DNA of 64,000 bases from Trinickia terrae (GTDB taxonomy: Bacteria > Pseudomonadota > Gammaproteobacteria > Burkholderiales > Burkholderiaceae), in NCBI RefSeq assembly GCF_005144415.1, contig NZ_SWJE01000005.1, positions 534,134 to 598,133 on the forward strand, read 5' to 3'. The notes beneath the pieces are model-generated. The model was not told the DNA's origin. It searched no databases and worked only from the letters and a program-made list of their open reading frames with translations. Both the position numbers and the translations under genes were made by a program. Shown in pieces: positions 19,474 to 30,775 of this stretch. Position 1 is the stretch's first letter; each line of letters begins with the position of its first letter.

Positions 19474-20355
19474 CTATGTAGCGAAAGCGAAGAGTGGATG
19501 GGTGTCCAGACTTGCTGTCACTGCGCTCGCCCAATCCTGAGGCAGTTTGGCCTGTGCGGCCTCTGCTTCGCCGATGGTTCGAAACGCTGCGAAAACGCTA
19601 GATCCGGAACCGGTCATCCGCGCGGGAGCGACGTTGGAAAACCATTCGAGCACCCGGGCAACTTCCGCGTATTTCCCCACGACAACTTGCTGCATGTCAT
19701 TTCGGCCGAAACCGTCTGGCCAATTTTCGCTGCAACTATGTTGTGCAAGAAAGTCCGTAATTGTGAGGGCTTTTGAATCTCTTGTCAACGATTTATCGGA
19801 AAAAATCGCCGCAGTCGGAACATGCACCCTCGGCGTCACCACAAGGAAGCAACGCGGCGGCAATTGTACAGCCTGAAGCGCTTCTCCGACACCCTCCGCG
19901 AACGCATTTTTTCCAAAGACGAAGAACGGGACGTCCGCGCCCAGCTGCAGCGCGAGTCCTTGCAGCACGCTGCGCGGCAAATCGAGCTTCCAGAGCCGGT
20001 TCAGCGCGAGCAGCGTCGTCGCCGCGTCGGAGCTGCCGCCGCCGAGGCCCGCGCCCATCGGCAGGCGCTTGTCGATCTCGATGTCGACGCCCGCGCCGGT
20101 GCCCGTCTCCGCTTTGAGGAGCGCGGCCGCGCGCACGACGAGATCGCTTTCTTCGGGCACGCCCGGAACGTCGGTCTTGCGGTGAATGCGCCCGTCGTGG
20201 CGCAAGGTGAAGTGCAGGCGGTCACCCCAGTCGAGCAGTTGGAAGACCGTCTGCAAGGCGTGATAGCCGTCGGGCCGGCGGCCGGTGATGTGCAGGAAAA
20301 GATTGAGCTTCGCCGGAGCCAAGCAATCCCGCAGGGACTGGTTCGTTTCGATCAT
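19474..20355 (-). CDS. ispE: 4-diphosphocytidyl-2-C-methyl-D-erythritol kinase
   Basis: GHMP kinase of the MEP isoprenoid pathway. 293 residues. Motif 1 is [20 protein letters not shown] with the catalytic region; the ATP loop is [22 protein letters not shown]; motif 3 is [13 protein letters not shown]. It stands in the conserved order TPR-lolB-ispE-tRNA-Gln-prs. Confidence 0.96.
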   Translation of the reverse strand: MIETNQSLRDCLAPAKLNLFLHITGRRPDGYHALQTVFQLLDWGDRLHFTLRHDGRIHRKTDVPGVPEESDLVVRAAALLKAETGTGAGVDIEIDKRLPMGAGLGGGSSDAATTLLALNRLWKLDLPRSVLQGLALQLGADVPFFVFGKNAFAEGVGEALQAVQLPPRCFLVVTPRVHVPTAAIFSDKSLTRDSKALTITDFLAQHSCSENWPDGFGRNDMQQVVVGKYAEVARVLEWFSNVAPARMTGSGSSVFAAFRTIGEAEAAQAKLPQDWASAVTASLDTHPLFAFAT

Positions 20356-20444
20356 GCGCTATACGGAAAAAGCGGCCGGAAAGGCCTTGGAATCAAGCAG
20401 CGGTTTGCATTGAAATGCCATGACGCGCGAGGCCGGGCTCGCGC

Positions 20445-21077
20445 TCATTGGTCGAGCACGAGCTTGATGTCGAGCGGCGGGTCCTGCCGCGACAGATTCA
20501 CGCGTTTGACGCCCGTGGCGGGCGCATCGGCGTACGCGAGATAGTTGATCGTCCAGCCGTCCTGGTCGATCTCCTTCAAGCGCGTTTCCTGCTGCGGATC
20601 GGGCACGGTCGCCGCCCGCGACGTGGGGGCCGGTGACGGCTGCAGCCAATAGCGCAACCCTTCGACCGGCAACGCGAATCCCAACGCGTTCTGCATCAGC
20701 GTGGTGACGTTGTCGGCAGTGAGCGGCTGGCGGTTCGGCAGCTCGAGCGTCGCCGAGGCAGGCGACGACGTGACGATCGCAAGCGTCTGTCCAAGCGGGT
20801 TGAGCAACTGCAGCGTTACGGTGTCGCCGTGCTCTTGCCAATCGAAATTACCGTAGGCGTTGCGCTGCTTGCCGTATTGGTCGACGTATTGAATCGCGAA
20901 GCGGCCGTGGTACGCGCGGGTAGTCTGCGTCGAGAGCTCGGTGGCCGCGTTGGACATCGACGGCCCGCGCACCGGCGTGACCGAGCAGCCTGCGAGCGCA
21001 ACGGCCGCAGCCGACGCCAGCGCGAACGCCGCGCCGCGCCAGCTCGCAGCGGTGCCGAGGGTAAAGCGTGGAGCCAT
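20445..21077 (-). CDS. lolB: Outer-membrane lipoprotein receptor LolB
   Basis: Accepts lipoproteins from LolA and inserts them in the outer membrane. 210 residues from the ATG at 21077, which overlaps the stop of the upstream TPR gene by one base. Lipoprotein signal with lipobox LAGC at about residue 24. LolB-like strands include YHGRFAIQYVDQYGKQRNAYGNFDW and LPVEGLRYWLQ. A longer frame to 21158 would bury the signal peptide. Confidence 0.93.
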   Translation of the reverse strand: MAPRFTLGTAASWRGAAFALASAAAVALAGCSVTPVRGPSMSNAATELSTQTTRAYHGRFAIQYVDQYGKQRNAYGNFDWQEHGDTVTLQLLNPLGQTLAIVTSSPASATLELPNRQPLTADNVTTLMQNALGFALPVEGLRYWLQPSPAPTSRAATVPDPQQETRLKEIDQDGWTINYLAYADAPATGVKRVNLSRQDPPLDIKLVLDQ

Positions 21078-22936
21078 CAGAGATCGTTCACCTGGAGGCG
21101 CTTGAGCGTTTTGACGAGCGTGTCGTTGTCGGGCTCGAGCTTGCGGGCGTCGCGCCACGCGGCGCGCGCTTGTTCCTGCTCACCGGTTTTCCACAGTACT
21201 TCGCCGAGGTGCGCGCCGATCTCCGCGTTCGGCTGCAGGGTGTACGCCTTGCGCAGCAGCTTCGTGGCATCGGCGGTTTCGCCCATGCGGTACTTGACCC
21301 AGCCGAGGCTGTCCATGATGAAGGCGTCGTTCGGTGCAAGCGCCGAGGCTTTTTCAATCAGCTTGTCGGCTTCCTGCAAGCGCTGGTTGCGATCGGCGAG
21401 CGAATAGCCGAGCGCGTTGTATGCCTGCGGGTTGTCCGGCTGGGCGCGGATCAGCTGGCGCAGCTGCGTCTCCATCAGGTCATAGTGGCCGTTCTTTTCG
21501 GCTGCCATCGCGTAGTCGTACAGGATGTCCGGATCGTCGGGGAAGGCCTGCGCGGCTTGCTGCAGGCGCGCCTCGGCTTCCTGGTAGCGCTTGGCATCGA
21601 ACAAGATCGCGGCGTCGGTGCGGACGATGACCGCTTGATCGTGCGGGTCCGATGTCTGAAGGCCTGCGAGCAGCTTGCGCGCATCGTCCGTCTTGCCTTG
21701 CTTCGTGAGCAGTTGAGCGCGCGTGATCTGGGCTGGCATGTACTGCTGGCTCGTACGCGGGATCTTGTCGAGCCATTGGCTCGCGGCCGCGTCGTTCTTC
21801 TGCTCGAGCGACAGTTGCGCCAGGTAGATGTATGCCTGGCCGGCATCCGCGCCGGCCGTTTTCTCCGCGAGCTGCGCGTATTGCGACAGATACTTTTGAG
21901 CGTCGTCGTATTTCTTCTGCTGGACCTTGATGAGACCGAGCGCCATTAGCGGGGTCAGGTCTTTCGGGTTGTCGGCGCGCATGATTTCGAATTGCTTTTG
22001 CGCGTCGTCAAGGCGATCGCTTGCGAGATACAGCTGCGCAAGCGCCAGCCGTGCATCGTGCGATTTGGGATTCTGCTGGACGTATTTCTCGAACGAGGCA
22101 ATCCCTTCGTTGCGCTCCTGCGGCCCCATTTGCGCAAGCGTAAGCGCAGCCGGCAGATAGTCGGGCTTGAGCTTGAGCGCCTGCTCGAGCGAGACGCGTG
22201 CGCCGGGCTGGTCGTCGGCGACGAGTTGCTGGCGGCCGATAGCGAGTTGCGCTTCCGGGCGGTCGAGATCGTTTTTCAACAAGTCCTGCAGCACATGCAG
22301 GCCGCCGACCCGGTTCGGTCCGCGCGAGATCAGCACTTGCAGCGCGAGAAGCGCGGTGCCGCGGTTGTCCGCCGGCACTTTCGCGAGTTCGCGCGCGAGC
22401 AGCGGGGCAGCGTCGTCGGGTTTGCCGGACAGCACGAGCAAGGAGGCGTCGAGCTGCGCCGCGCGCTCCGAGCTCGGCGCGTACTGCTGCCACAGTTGCG
22501 CGGCGGCGAGCGCGTCGGACGGGCTCTGCGCCGTCAGCGCGATCTCGGCGGCGCGCTGCGCCATGCGCGGATCGTGCGTGTCGCGAGCAAGCGCGAGGTA
22601 TGTCTGATACGCGGGCGCCGGCTGGTCGCGCTGCAACGCGATCTCAGCGGCCAGCACCTGGAAGACGATCTGGCTCGTCAGCGGAACGTCAGGCAGATCC
22701 TTTTTTTCGTCGGCCGACGCCGGCGCGAACATGTCCGGCGCGGAGACCGAGTTGTCGTCCGAACTGGACGACGGGTCTTGCGCGTAGGCGGGATGCACGG
22801 CGAGCGCCCAGGCTGCGAGGACTGCCGCGCCGAGCAGGCGGCGGACCGGCAGCGCGCGCTTCCTGGCGGCAGGCGCTGCGGGCTGGATAGAAGCGGTGGC
22901 CGGGCGCTTCGAAAACAGCTTCAAGGACAAGATCAT
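21077..22936 (-). CDS. Periplasmic or outer-membrane tetratricopeptide repeat protein
   Basis: 619 residues from the ATG at 22936. The N-terminus is basic and then hydrophobic ([23 protein letters not shown]), a signal peptide cleaved near residue 53. A low-complexity Ser/Asp stretch follows, then an array of TPR-like units through the rest. Typical units are [22 protein letters not shown] and [20 protein letters not shown]. It is translationally coupled to lolB. In related bacteria a TPR protein always precedes lolB; an assembly or scaffolding role in the envelope is inferred. Confidence 0.88.
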   Translation of the reverse strand: MILSLKLFSKRPATASIQPAAPAARKRALPVRRLLGAAVLAAWALAVHPAYAQDPSSSSDDNSVSAPDMFAPASADEKKDLPDVPLTSQIVFQVLAAEIALQRDQPAPAYQTYLALARDTHDPRMAQRAAEIALTAQSPSDALAAAQLWQQYAPSSERAAQLDASLLVLSGKPDDAAPLLARELAKVPADNRGTALLALQVLISRGPNRVGGLHVLQDLLKNDLDRPEAQLAIGRQQLVADDQPGARVSLEQALKLKPDYLPAALTLAQMGPQERNEGIASFEKYVQQNPKSHDARLALAQLYLASDRLDDAQKQFEIMRADNPKDLTPLMALGLIKVQQKKYDDAQKYLSQYAQLAEKTAGADAGQAYIYLAQLSLEQKNDAAASQWLDKIPRTSQQYMPAQITRAQLLTKQGKTDDARKLLAGLQTSDPHDQAVIVRTDAAILFDAKRYQEAEARLQQAAQAFPDDPDILYDYAMAAEKNGHYDLMETQLRQLIRAQPDNPQAYNALGYSLADRNQRLQEADKLIEKASALAPNDAFIMDSLGWVKYRMGETADATKLLRKAYTLQPNAEIGAHLGEVLWKTGEQEQARAAWRDARKLEPDNDTLVKTLKRLQVNDL

Positions 22937-23023
22937 GGAAATCCGTTCAATGTTTCGGTCGATTGTAACGCGCTCGCTACAATACACGCACAATCAACGA
23001 TGCAAGTTACACACCAGTTAGAC

Positions 23024-23854
23024 ATGCCCGAATTGCCCGAAGTTGAAGTCACCCGGCGTGGGATCGAGCCATATGTCGCCGGGCGCCGTGTCGAGCGCGT
23101 CGACGTGCGGACCCGCGCGTTGCGCTGGCCGGTTCCCGCGGACTTCGCGAGCACGCTCGGCAAGAAGCGGGTCCGCAAGGTCGAGCGGCGCGGCAAATAT
23201 CTTTTGTTCGAGATAGAAGACGGCTGGTTTATCGTCCATCTCGGCATGACGGGCACGCTGCGCGTGCTGCCGCATACCGCCGAGCCGCCTGCGCCTGCCA
23301 AGCACGATCACATCGACTGGATTTTCGACGAATTCATTCTCCGCTTCCGTGATCCACGCCGCTTTGGCGCGGTGCTTTGGCATCCGCGCGATGCCGGTGA
23401 CGTGCTCGATCATCCGCTGCTCGCGACGCTCGGCGTCGAGCCGTTTGCGCCCGAATTCACCGGGGCGCTCATGCATCGACGCACGCGTGGCCGAAAGGTT
23501 TCCGTCAAGCAGGCGCTGCTCGCCGGCGACATCGTGGTCGGCGTGGGCAATATCTACGCTTCCGAGAGCCTGTTTCGCGCCGGCATCCGGCCGACGACGC
23601 CTGCCGGACGCGTCTCGCTCGCGCGCTACGACCTGCTTGCCACGGCGGTGCGCGCGACGCTCGCTGCCGCGATCGACAAGGGCGGCAGCACGCTGCGCGA
23701 CTTCGTCGGCAGCAACGGCGAGAGCGGCTATTTCCAGCTTGACTACTTCGTCTATGATCGCGCAGGACTGCCTTGCCGCGTATGCGGCACGCCGATCAAG
23801 CAGATCGTGCAAGGGCAGCGCTCCACGTATTTTTGTCCCCATTGCCAGCGTTGA
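23024..23854 (+). CDS. mutM: Formamidopyrimidine-DNA glycosylase
   Basis: Excises 8-oxoguanine and formamidopyrimidines. 276 residues from the ATG at 23024. This start is required because the catalytic amine is Pro2 ([13 protein letters not shown], with Glu3); upstream in-frame ATGs would displace it. The C-terminal zinc finger is [15 protein letters not shown]...[18 protein letters not shown] forms the helix-two-turn-helix. It is divergent from the TPR gene and followed by mutY, so the GO repair system is paired. Confidence 0.97.
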   Translation: MPELPEVEVTRRGIEPYVAGRRVERVDVRTRALRWPVPADFASTLGKKRVRKVERRGKYLLFEIEDGWFIVHLGMTGTLRVLPHTAEPPAPAKHDHIDWIFDEFILRFRDPRRFGAVLWHPRDAGDVLDHPLLATLGVEPFAPEFTGALMHRRTRGRKVSVKQALLAGDIVVGVGNIYASESLFRAGIRPTTPAGRVSLARYDLLATAVRATLAAAIDKGGSTLRDFVGSNGESGYFQLDYFVYDRAGLPCRVCGTPIKQIVQGQRSTYFCPHCQR

Positions 23855-23877
23855 GGCCGTTGCCGGCCCGATTCCTC

Positions 23878-24978
23878 ATGTCCGCTCCCAGCGCTTTACC
23901 CGCTTCGCCCCTTCAATCCGAGTTCGCCGCACGGCTGATCGCATGGCAGCGCGAGCATGGGCGTCACGATCTGCCGTGGCAGAACACGCGCGATCCGTAT
24001 CGGATCTGGCTGTCGGAAATCATGCTGCAGCAGACGCAGGTCACGACGGTGATTCCGTACTACACGCGCTTTCTCGAGCGCTTTCCCGACGTTGCCGCGC
24101 TGGCCGCCGCGCCGCTCGACGACGTGATGGCGTTGTGGGCCGGCCTTGGCTACTACTCGCGCGCGCGCAATCTCCATCGCTGCTCGCAAGCGGTCGTGGA
24201 GCAGCACGGAGGGGCGTTTCCGTCGACGGTCGATGCGCTCGCAGAGCTGCCCGGGATCGGGCGTTCGACGGCGGCGGCGATTGCGTCGTTTGCGTTCGGC
24301 GCGCGGGCGACGATCCTCGACGGTAACGTGAAGCGTGTGCTGGCGCGCGTGTTCGGCGTCGAAGGGTTCCCCGGCGAGAAGCGCATCGAGAACGCCATGT
24401 GGACGCTGGCCGAATCGCTTTTTCCCAAAGACGGCGGCGACGACGACATCAGTGCCTACACGCAGGGGCTGATGGACCTGGGCGCCACGCTATGTGGACG
24501 CGGGCGTCCCGAATGCGCGCGTTGCCCGTTTGCGTCCGATTGCGTCGCGAACGTGACCGGCAGGCAGCGGGAGCTGCCGGCGGCGCGTCCGAAAAAGGCC
24601 GTGCCGACGCGCCGCACGTGGATGCTCGTGCTGCTCGACGGCGCTTCGGTGCTGCTCGAAAAGCGCCCGCCTGCCGGAATCTGGGGAGGGTTGTGGAGCT
24701 TGCCGGAAGCCGGGGACGAGGCAGCGCTCGAGAAGCGCGCCCGCGCTTTCGGCGGTGCGCGCGAACTGGAGCATCTGGCGCCATTCACGCATACGTTCAC
24801 CCACTTCAAGCTGGAGATCGAGCCGCGCGTAGCCGATGTCGATGCCGGCCGGCCGGGGGCGCGCCTGGAAGCGGGTGACAGCGAGACCGAGTGGGTGCCG
24901 CTCGCCGACCTCGACGCCTACGGCCTGCCCGCGCCGGTACGCAAGCTGCTGGATTCGCTGCGGGGCTCGCTGCTCTAG
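23878..24978 (+). CDS. mutY: Adenine DNA glycosylase
   Basis: Removes adenine mispaired with 8-oxoguanine. 366 residues. Catalytic Glu in LSEIMLQQTQVTTV, the helix-hairpin-helix with LPGIGRSTAAAI and ILDGNVKRVLARVFG (catalytic Asp). The [4Fe-4S] cluster motif is C-x6-C-x2-C-x5-C in CGRGRPECARCPFASDC. The C-terminal MutT-like domain (about 230-366) begins after the cluster. It starts 24 bp after mutM. Confidence 0.97.
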   Translation: MSAPSALPASPLQSEFAARLIAWQREHGRHDLPWQNTRDPYRIWLSEIMLQQTQVTTVIPYYTRFLERFPDVAALAAAPLDDVMALWAGLGYYSRARNLHRCSQAVVEQHGGAFPSTVDALAELPGIGRSTAAAIASFAFGARATILDGNVKRVLARVFGVEGFPGEKRIENAMWTLAESLFPKDGGDDDISAYTQGLMDLGATLCGRGRPECARCPFASDCVANVTGRQRELPAARPKKAVPTRRTWMLVLLDGASVLLEKRPPAGIWGGLWSLPEAGDEAALEKRARAFGGARELEHLAPFTHTFTHFKLEIEPRVADVDAGRPGARLEAGDSETEWVPLADLDAYGLPAPVRKLLDSLRGSLL

Positions 24979-25010
24979 CTTCGCGCGGGAACGCTGCGCG
25001 CCGGCAGGAT

Positions 25011-25646
25011 CTACAGCAGCTGATGCTGCTGCATGTAGTGGTGGACGATGTCGATGCGCGCGCCGGCGTCGCCGAGCTCCATCAGTTTTTGGCGCGCGCG
25101 CAGCGGGATCTGCAGCACTTCCGACAAGCGGTTCGACACCCATGCCGGATCGTCGAAACGAAACGGCTCGGCAAACGGCAGGCTTTGCGGGTCACGCTCG
25201 CGGATCGTGTCGATGATTCGCTCGAGCACTTCCGCGCAGGCGCCGAACTTCGCCAGCGCGTCGGTGCCCTCGAGCGGGATGTCGTCGGGGAGCCGCTCGG
25301 CCATGCCGACGAGCAGGCCGCTCGCCTCCACGCGATGCGACAGCAGCCGGAAACGCCGCGTGCCGCGCGCGCGGATCAGCAGCATGCCGAAGTTGTCGAC
25401 GTCGCATTGCTCGATTTCGGCAAGGCAGCCGACCGTCTCGGGCACTGCCGGATCGTCCGGCTGCGCAACCTCCGCGCCGCTCTTGAGCAGGCAGACGCCG
25501 AACGGCGCTTGCTCGCGCAGGCAATCGCGTGCCATGTCCAGGTAACGCGCTTCGAAAATCTTGAGGGGCAGGAGCCCATCGGGGAACAGCACCGTATGCA
25601 GCGGAAAGAGCGGCAAATCGGCAAGCAAGGCAAGTGTAGAGGACAT
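25011..25646 (-). CDS. Lon protease N-domain-like protein (LON substrate-binding domain)
   Basis: 211 residues made up entirely of an N-terminal Lon domain: LPLFPLHTVLFPDGLLPLKIFEARYLDM near the start, then FGVCLLKSGAEVA and RGTRRFRLLS. There is no ATPase or protease domain. Such stand-alone proteins are widespread in proteobacteria and have no settled function. It lies between mutY (convergent) and rapZ (same strand, 38 bp downstream of it). Confidence 0.9.
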   Translation of the reverse strand: MSSTLALLADLPLFPLHTVLFPDGLLPLKIFEARYLDMARDCLREQAPFGVCLLKSGAEVAQPDDPAVPETVGCLAEIEQCDVDNFGMLLIRARGTRRFRLLSHRVEASGLLVGMAERLPDDIPLEGTDALAKFGACAEVLERIIDTIRERDPQSLPFAEPFRFDDPAWVSNRLSEVLQIPLRARQKLMELGDAGARIDIVHHYMQQHQLL

Positions 25647-25683
25647 GGCGCAACGCTAGGAAAGTGCCGCGCGATGCGGCGAG

Positions 25684-26577
25684 TTAGGCCACCAGGCGTG
25701 ATGACTCGCCGACGTCGATCGGCGCGTCGCGATGCCGCACTATCACGTTTGCCTCGTTCGCGAGACGCGCGGCAAGCGTCTCGGCGATGAACACGGAGCG
25801 ATGCTGCCCACCCGTGCAGCCGATCGCGACGGTCAGGTAACTGCGGTTGTCGTCTCGAAAGTGCGGCAGCCACTTCAGCAGGAACGCTTGAATGTCGTCG
25901 ATCATCTCGTGCACCACCGGCAGCGCATCGAGAAAATCGATGACCGGCTGGTCGAGCCCGGTAAGGTGGCGCAGCTCGTGGTCGTAGTATGGATTCGGCA
26001 GCGTGCGCACGTCGAAGACGAAGTCGGCGTCGAGCGGCACGCCGCGCTTGAAGCCGAACGATTCGAACATCAGCATCAGGCCCGCATGCTCCTGCTCGAT
26101 GAAGCGCTTGACCCAGGCGCGCAGGACGTTTGCGCGCAGATTGCTGGTGTCGATCTGATGGCCGAACTCGGCGAGATCGGCGACGAGCTCGCGCTCGCGC
26201 TCGATTGCTTCCTCGAGCGAGGTCATCAGGCCCACGTCGGCGTCGTGCGCGGGCGAGCCGGACAGCGGATGGCGCCGGCGGGTTTCGGAAAAACGCTGGA
26301 TCAGCGCCTGCGTGCTCGCGTTCAGGAACAGCACGCGCACGTCGTGCTCGCTCGACAGATTGCGGATGATCGCGGGCATGTCGCCGAGCGAGGCGCTCGA
26401 GCGGGCGTCGATCGCAACCGCGAGGCGCTCGTGACCGTCGCTCGACAGGTATTCGGCGAGCGCGGGCAGGAACCGCGGCGGCAGATTGTCCACGCAGTAG
26501 TAGCCGGAATCCGCGAGTGCGTTCAGCGCAACAGACTTGCCGGAGCCGGAGATGCCGGTGATCAGAACAATGCGCAT
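25684..26577 (-). CDS. rapZ: RNase adapter protein RapZ
   Basis: Nucleotide- and RNA-binding regulator; in E. coli it targets the sRNA GlmZ to RNase E. 297 residues from the ATG at 26577. Walker [19 protein letters not shown] near the N-terminus, and the conserved C-terminal [11 protein letters not shown]-like motif ([14 protein letters not shown]). It forms a cluster with hprK, ptsN, hpf and rpoN. In betaproteobacteria the target is not settled by this sequence. Confidence 0.95.
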   Translation of the reverse strand: MRIVLITGISGSGKSVALNALADSGYYCVDNLPPRFLPALAEYLSSDGHERLAVAIDARSSASLGDMPAIIRNLSSEHDVRVLFLNASTQALIQRFSETRRRHPLSGSPAHDADVGLMTSLEEAIERERELVADLAEFGHQIDTSNLRANVLRAWVKRFIEQEHAGLMLMFESFGFKRGVPLDADFVFDVRTLPNPYYDHELRHLTGLDQPVIDFLDALPVVHEMIDDIQAFLLKWLPHFRDDNRSYLTVAIGCTGGQHRSVFIAETLAARLANEANVIVRHRDAPIDVGESSRLVA

Positions 26578-26640
26578 GGGGAAAAATCCGTTCGTTTCAT
26601 CATAGCACCTGACCCAGGGCCTGTTCACGCGAATCGCAGG

Positions 26641-26673
26641 CCTGGGAGCGTCCCGTGCCGGGAGGCTCCCAGG
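26641..26673. repeat. Long stem-loop between hprK and rapZ
   Basis: Nine-bp outer stem CCTGGGAGC/GCTCCCAGG with an inner CCCG/CGGG pairing, all within 33 bp in the 140-bp hprK-rapZ spacer. No T-run on either strand. It could be an RNA processing or stabilising structure in the transcript. Confidence 0.5.
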
Positions 26674-26717
26674 CTACCGCGCCCCGATGACAGCCTTGTT
26701 GATCGCCGCGCCTGGCG

Positions 26718-27686
26718 TCACATCAGCTTGCCGGGGAACTGGCTTTCCGGGTCCTGCATCGCGAGGCGCTGGCGGTCCATGAAGTCGCGCAACGTATCGA
26801 TGCCGCGCAACTGCAGGATCGTGTTGCGTACCGCTGCCTCGACCAGAACCGCCAGGTTGCGGCCCGCCGCCACCTGGATCGTGACCTTGCTGATCGGCAG
26901 GCCAAGCACGTCGACCGTCTGGCTTTCGAGCGGCAGGCGCTGGAATTCGCCGTCAGGGCGGCGCACGAGCTGGACGATCAGTTTGAGCTTCATTTTCCGG
27001 CGCACCGCGGTTTCACCGAAGATCGTCTTGATGTCGAGGAGGCCCAGTCCGCGGACTTCGAGCAGGTTTTGCAGGAGCGGCGGGCAGCGTCCTTCGACGA
27101 AATCCGGGCCGAGCCGCACGAAATCGACGGCGTCGTCCGCCACGAGGCCATGCCCGCGGCTGATCAGTTCGAGGCCGAGCTCGCTCTTGCCGAGACCGGA
27201 ATCGCCCGTGAGCAGCACGCCCATGCCGAGGATGTCGAGGAATACGCCGTGCAGCGTCGCGCGCGGCGCGAGGATGCGCGACATGTAGAGCCGCAGGTTG
27301 TCGATGACCGCGGCTGCCGAGATCGGCGTGGTGAAGAGCGGCGTCGACGAACGCGTGCAGCGCAGGACCAGCTCCGGCGGCGCGGCAATGCCGCCCGCGA
27401 CGACCAGAAACGGCGGCTCGAGCGCGATCAGCTCGGCCATGTGACGCGAGCGGTCTTCCTCTGTCTGGCGCTGGTAGTAGTTGATCTCGGCGTCGCCGAG
27501 CACTTGAATCCGGTTCGGGTGAATCAGGTTCAAGTGGCCGACGAGGTCGGAACTGGCGGTCGCCGTGGCGACGGTTTCGGCCGAAAAGCCGCGGTCCCAG
27601 CCTTCATGCCCCGTCAGCCAGCTCAGCTTGAGCATGGAGGCGTTGTCGTCGAAGATGCTTTGGGCGTTGATGCTGGACGTGTCCAT
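26718..27686 (-). CDS. hprK: HPr kinase/phosphorylase
   Basis: Phosphorylates HPr on serine and reverses it. 322 residues, typical of HprK. The N-terminal domain is about 1-140; the kinase domain carries Walker [16 protein letters not shown] and the HprK signature [18 protein letters not shown] histidine-containing MHG-like segment ([15 protein letters not shown]) precedes Walker A. ptsN lies immediately upstream, but no ptsH is in the window. Confidence 0.96.
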   Translation of the reverse strand: MDTSSINAQSIFDDNASMLKLSWLTGHEGWDRGFSAETVATATASSDLVGHLNLIHPNRIQVLGDAEINYYQRQTEEDRSRHMAELIALEPPFLVVAGGIAAPPELVLRCTRSSTPLFTTPISAAAVIDNLRLYMSRILAPRATLHGVFLDILGMGVLLTGDSGLGKSELGLELISRGHGLVADDAVDFVRLGPDFVEGRCPPLLQNLLEVRGLGLLDIKTIFGETAVRRKMKLKLIVQLVRRPDGEFQRLPLESQTVDVLGLPISKVTIQVAAGRNLAVLVEAAVRNTILQLRGIDTLRDFMDRQRLAMQDPESQFPGKLM

Positions 27687-27797
27687 GAGTCTATGACTCC
27701 AAGTTACCTGGCCTCACAAGAAAACGCAGGGTGGTTCCGGTCGCGCCCGCTCGTGCACCGCGCCTGCCGGCGCAATGCGGATTGCCCAGTTATGCCC

Positions 27798-28253
27798 TCA
27801 AGGGTGCCATTGGGTGAGCAGCCGATGCAACTCTGCGGCGCTGGGCTCCGAATGCAGGCGTTCGCGCACTTCGCGGTCGGAGAGCAGTTGCGCGATTTCC
27901 GAGAGGATTTCCAGATGCTGCTGCGTGGCCTGTTCCGGCACGAGCAGGAAGATCAGGAGCGAGACTGGCTGGCCGTCCGGCGATTCGAAGGGGATCGGCT
28001 GATCGAGTCGCACGAAGGCGGCGAGCGGTTGCTTCAGCCCCTTGATGCGGCCGTGCGGAATCGCGACGCCTTCGCCGAGCCCTGTCGAACCGAGGCGCTC
28101 GCGCGCAAACAGATTGTCGGTGACGGTGCTGCGAGCGATCCCGTTTTGATTTTCGAAAATCAGGCCCGCTTGCTCGAATACGCGCTTCTTGCTGGTAACG
28201 GATAGGCCGACGACGACGTTTTCGAGGGGAAGGAATTTGGCTAAACGATTCAT
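27798..28253 (-). CDS. ptsN: Nitrogen-PTS EIIA protein
   Basis: Regulatory phosphocarrier of the PTS-Ntr system. 151 residues from the ATG at 28253 (MNRLAKFLPLENV). The phosphohistidine is in GEGVAIPHGRIKGL. The surrounding fold is typical (FESPDGQPVSLLIFLLVPEQATQQHLEILSEIA, in short segments). A longer frame to 28325 is not family-like. Confidence 0.96.
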   Translation of the reverse strand: MNRLAKFLPLENVVVGLSVTSKKRVFEQAGLIFENQNGIARSTVTDNLFARERLGSTGLGEGVAIPHGRIKGLKQPLAAFVRLDQPIPFESPDGQPVSLLIFLLVPEQATQQHLEILSEIAQLLSDREVRERLHSEPSAAELHRLLTQWHP

Positions 28254-28486
28254 GTTGGCAGGCGGACGCGTGGCCTGAATTGTCCTCGCGGCAACTGGAT
28301 GATTGTCCATTTTCGCAGTGCTCACAGAGAGATGCGCGCGAGACTGGATTGTTCCGTACGTCTGGCGACCCCGATAATAACCGGGACATTATAGAACAGC
28401 GCAAGCATCGATGGTGCAGCGCGCCATCCCCCGCCGCGCGGTGTCGTATTGCCGCCGCAGCGCCCATGTCGAGTGGCCATGGGACG

Positions 28487-28516
28487 AAAAAACCGCCCGT
28501 TCTGTGGGCGGTTTTT
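28487..28516. terminator. Bidirectional terminator between hpf and ptsN
   Basis: Ten-bp stem AAAACCGCCC/GGGCGGTTTT (28489-28498 and 28506-28515), with T-runs on both strands. It lies 30 bp after the hpf stop. ptsN-hprK-rapZ therefore probably have a promoter in 28254-28486, a 233-bp stretch where I see no gene. Confidence 0.9.
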
Positions 28517-28544
28517 CAGGGGTGAGAAAGACCTCTAGATTTCG

Positions 28545-28904
28545 CTATTGCGGAGGCAGTTCGATATGTGAAGCCTCGGGGTGATGCTTGATCGCTTGGT
28601 GCTGGTGTTCTTGGAGCCGATCCTTGTGCCGGATCACTTGCCGGTCGAGCTTGTCGACCATCAGGTCGATCGCGGCGTAGAGATCGCCGTCGGCACTTTC
28701 GATGAAGATGTCTTTGCCCTTCAGATGGAGATTGATTTCAACCTTTTGACGCTTTTCCTTTTCCTTATGATTGTCGACCGAGAGGACCACATTGCCATCG
28801 ATCACCTGATCGAAATGTCTTAGCACCTTGTCCAATTTGGTGATCACGTATTCACGCAACGCTGGCGTGACTTCGAGATGGTGTCCACTGATCTTCAGAT
28901 TCAT
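28545..28904 (-). CDS. hpf: Ribosome hibernation promoting factor, short type
   Basis: Binds the ribosomal A/P sites in stationary phase. 119 residues from the ATG at 28904 ([20 protein letters not shown]). S30AE fold: [37 protein letters not shown]. There is no C-terminal dimerisation domain as in long HPF, so it is the short class with a His-rich tail. It lies downstream of rpoN, as in most proteobacteria. Confidence 0.95.
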   Translation of the reverse strand: MNLKISGHHLEVTPALREYVITKLDKVLRHFDQVIDGNVVLSVDNHKEKEKRQKVEINLHLKGKDIFIESADGDLYAAIDLMVDKLDRQVIRHKDRLQEHQHQAIKHHPEASHIELPPQ

Positions 28905-29073
28905 AGTGCTCTCCAAGCGAATGGCCGCCTGACACCCATTGGTGCGGCAGTACCGGTCGCAGGCACCCCGCTCGAATCATCACCCCGTGATTGACGAGCG
29001 GCGGGTCGTATCGGCCGGCCCTCTCCGCCAACAGCATCGCGGCCGGAAAATGCCCGCTGCAAAATGCAGCGAG

Positions 29074-30585
29074 CTACAGAGACTTGCGCAAATTCACTGC
29101 GGGAATCTTGAGGGCTTCGCGGTATTTGGCGACTGTGCGACGTGCGACCACGAATCCTTGTTCCCCCAGCAGTTCGGCTATGCGGCTGTCTGAAAGAGGA
29201 GATTTGGTGTCTTCAGCTCCTATCAGTTGCTTGATGAGTGCGCGAATGGCCGTGGATGAGGCCGCACCCCCAGTGTCGGTCGAAACGTGAGATCCAAAGA
29301 AGTACTTAAATTCAAGCGTCCCAAACGGGGTAAGCATGTACTTCCCAGTCGTTACACGCGAGACCGTCGACTCGTGTAGACCCAGCGTATCAGCAATTTC
29401 CCGCAAAACCAAGGGGCGCATCGCAATTTCGCCGTGCGTAAAAAAGTTCTTTTGACGCTCCACAATGGCTTGCGCGACCCTGAGAATGGTCTCGAATCGC
29501 TGCTGGATATTTTTGATCAGCCAGCGCGCTTCCTGAAGCTGCTGGCGCAGCGAACCGCTGCCCGGATCGCCCCGGCTGTTGCGCAGGATGTTCGCATACA
29601 GGTGGTTGATCCGCAGGCGCGGCACCACTTCTGGGTTCAACTCGGCCTGCCAGCCTTGCGACGTGCGCCGCACCATGATGTCCGGCACGACGTAGTCGGC
29701 TTCGGCCTTGCCGTAGGCGGCGCCGGGGAACGGCTCGAGCGAGCGGATCAGCGTGTGGGCGTCGCGCAGCTCGTCGTCGTCGGTCTTCAGTTGCTTGCGC
29801 AGGCGTGTGAAATCGCGGGCCGCGAGCAGCTCCAGGTGATGGACGACGATTTCGAGCGCGAGCGTGCGCGTCGGCGACGCGTCGAGCCGCAGCAGTTGCA
29901 GCTTCAGGCATTCGGACGCCGAGCGGGCGCCGACGCCGGCTGGGTCGAAGCTGTGCAGCAGGGCCAGGGCGGCGTTCAACTCGTCGAGATCGACTTCGAG
30001 TTCGCCGGGCAGGTCGGCCATCACTTCTTCGAGCGACGCGGTCAGGTAGCCGTCGTCGTCGAGCGATTCGATCAGGAACGTCACCAGCGCGCGGTCGCGC
30101 TGGCCCGCCTGCGTGACGCGCAACTGCGCCATCAGGTGGTCGCGCAGCGTCGTCGTCGATTCGTGGATTTGCAGCGGCGGGAGGTCGTCGTCGTCCGAGG
30201 CGGTGCCGGAGCGGCCGTAGTCGTCGAGATTCCATTGGCTGGCGTCCGAGCCCGAATCCGACGCCAGGCCGTTGTATTCGTCGACGCCTTGCGGCTCGCC
30301 GCCGCTGTCATGGTTCTCGGCCGAGCCTGACCCAGCCGGCGCGCCGGACATCGGCTCGGGGCTGCTCGTGTTCGGCGTCTGCGCGATGACGGAGCCGTCA
30401 GCCGCGACGCGCAGCGGGCTCGCGATCCATTCGTCTTCGCTTTCGAGCAGCGGATTCTGCGCGACCGCCATTGCGACCTCTTGCTGCAGTTCAAGCGTAG
30501 ACAGCTGCAGCAGCCGGATCGACTGCTGCAGCTGCGGCGTCAGCGCGAGATGCTGAGATAGGCGGAGTTGGAGGCTGGCTTTCAT
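29074..30585 (-). CDS. rpoN: RNA polymerase sigma-54 factor
   Basis: Enhancer-dependent sigma factor. 503 residues from the ATG at 30585 ([19 protein letters not shown]). Region I is Gln/Leu-rich ([18 protein letters not shown]). An acidic region II of about 100 residues contains DDDD. Region III follows, with the helix-turn-helix [19 protein letters not shown] and the RpoN box [10 protein letters not shown] near the end. It sits between lptB and hpf. The frame extends to 30765 without family support. Confidence 0.97.
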   Translation of the reverse strand: MKASLQLRLSQHLALTPQLQQSIRLLQLSTLELQQEVAMAVAQNPLLESEDEWIASPLRVAADGSVIAQTPNTSSPEPMSGAPAGSGSAENHDSGGEPQGVDEYNGLASDSGSDASQWNLDDYGRSGTASDDDDLPPLQIHESTTTLRDHLMAQLRVTQAGQRDRALVTFLIESLDDDGYLTASLEEVMADLPGELEVDLDELNAALALLHSFDPAGVGARSASECLKLQLLRLDASPTRTLALEIVVHHLELLAARDFTRLRKQLKTDDDELRDAHTLIRSLEPFPGAAYGKAEADYVVPDIMVRRTSQGWQAELNPEVVPRLRINHLYANILRNSRGDPGSGSLRQQLQEARWLIKNIQQRFETILRVAQAIVERQKNFFTHGEIAMRPLVLREIADTLGLHESTVSRVTTGKYMLTPFGTLEFKYFFGSHVSTDTGGAASSTAIRALIKQLIGAEDTKSPLSDSRIAELLGEQGFVVARRTVAKYREALKIPAVNLRKSL

Positions 30586-30775
30586 GGCAAGTTGAATTTC
30601 ATTGTAGAGAGTTTGCCACGCGAGCGAAACCTCGCGCCGCCCGGAAAAAAGCGTATCGACAGTTTTGGATCGGAAGGGCGGGGCGGGCGTCCCCGTAAAA
30701 ATTGCTGATTGCGCGGCAGGCCCGGGCGCGGAGGCCGGCCGGCGCGGCGGTGCGCGGTTTTGCACCGCGCGCCGT

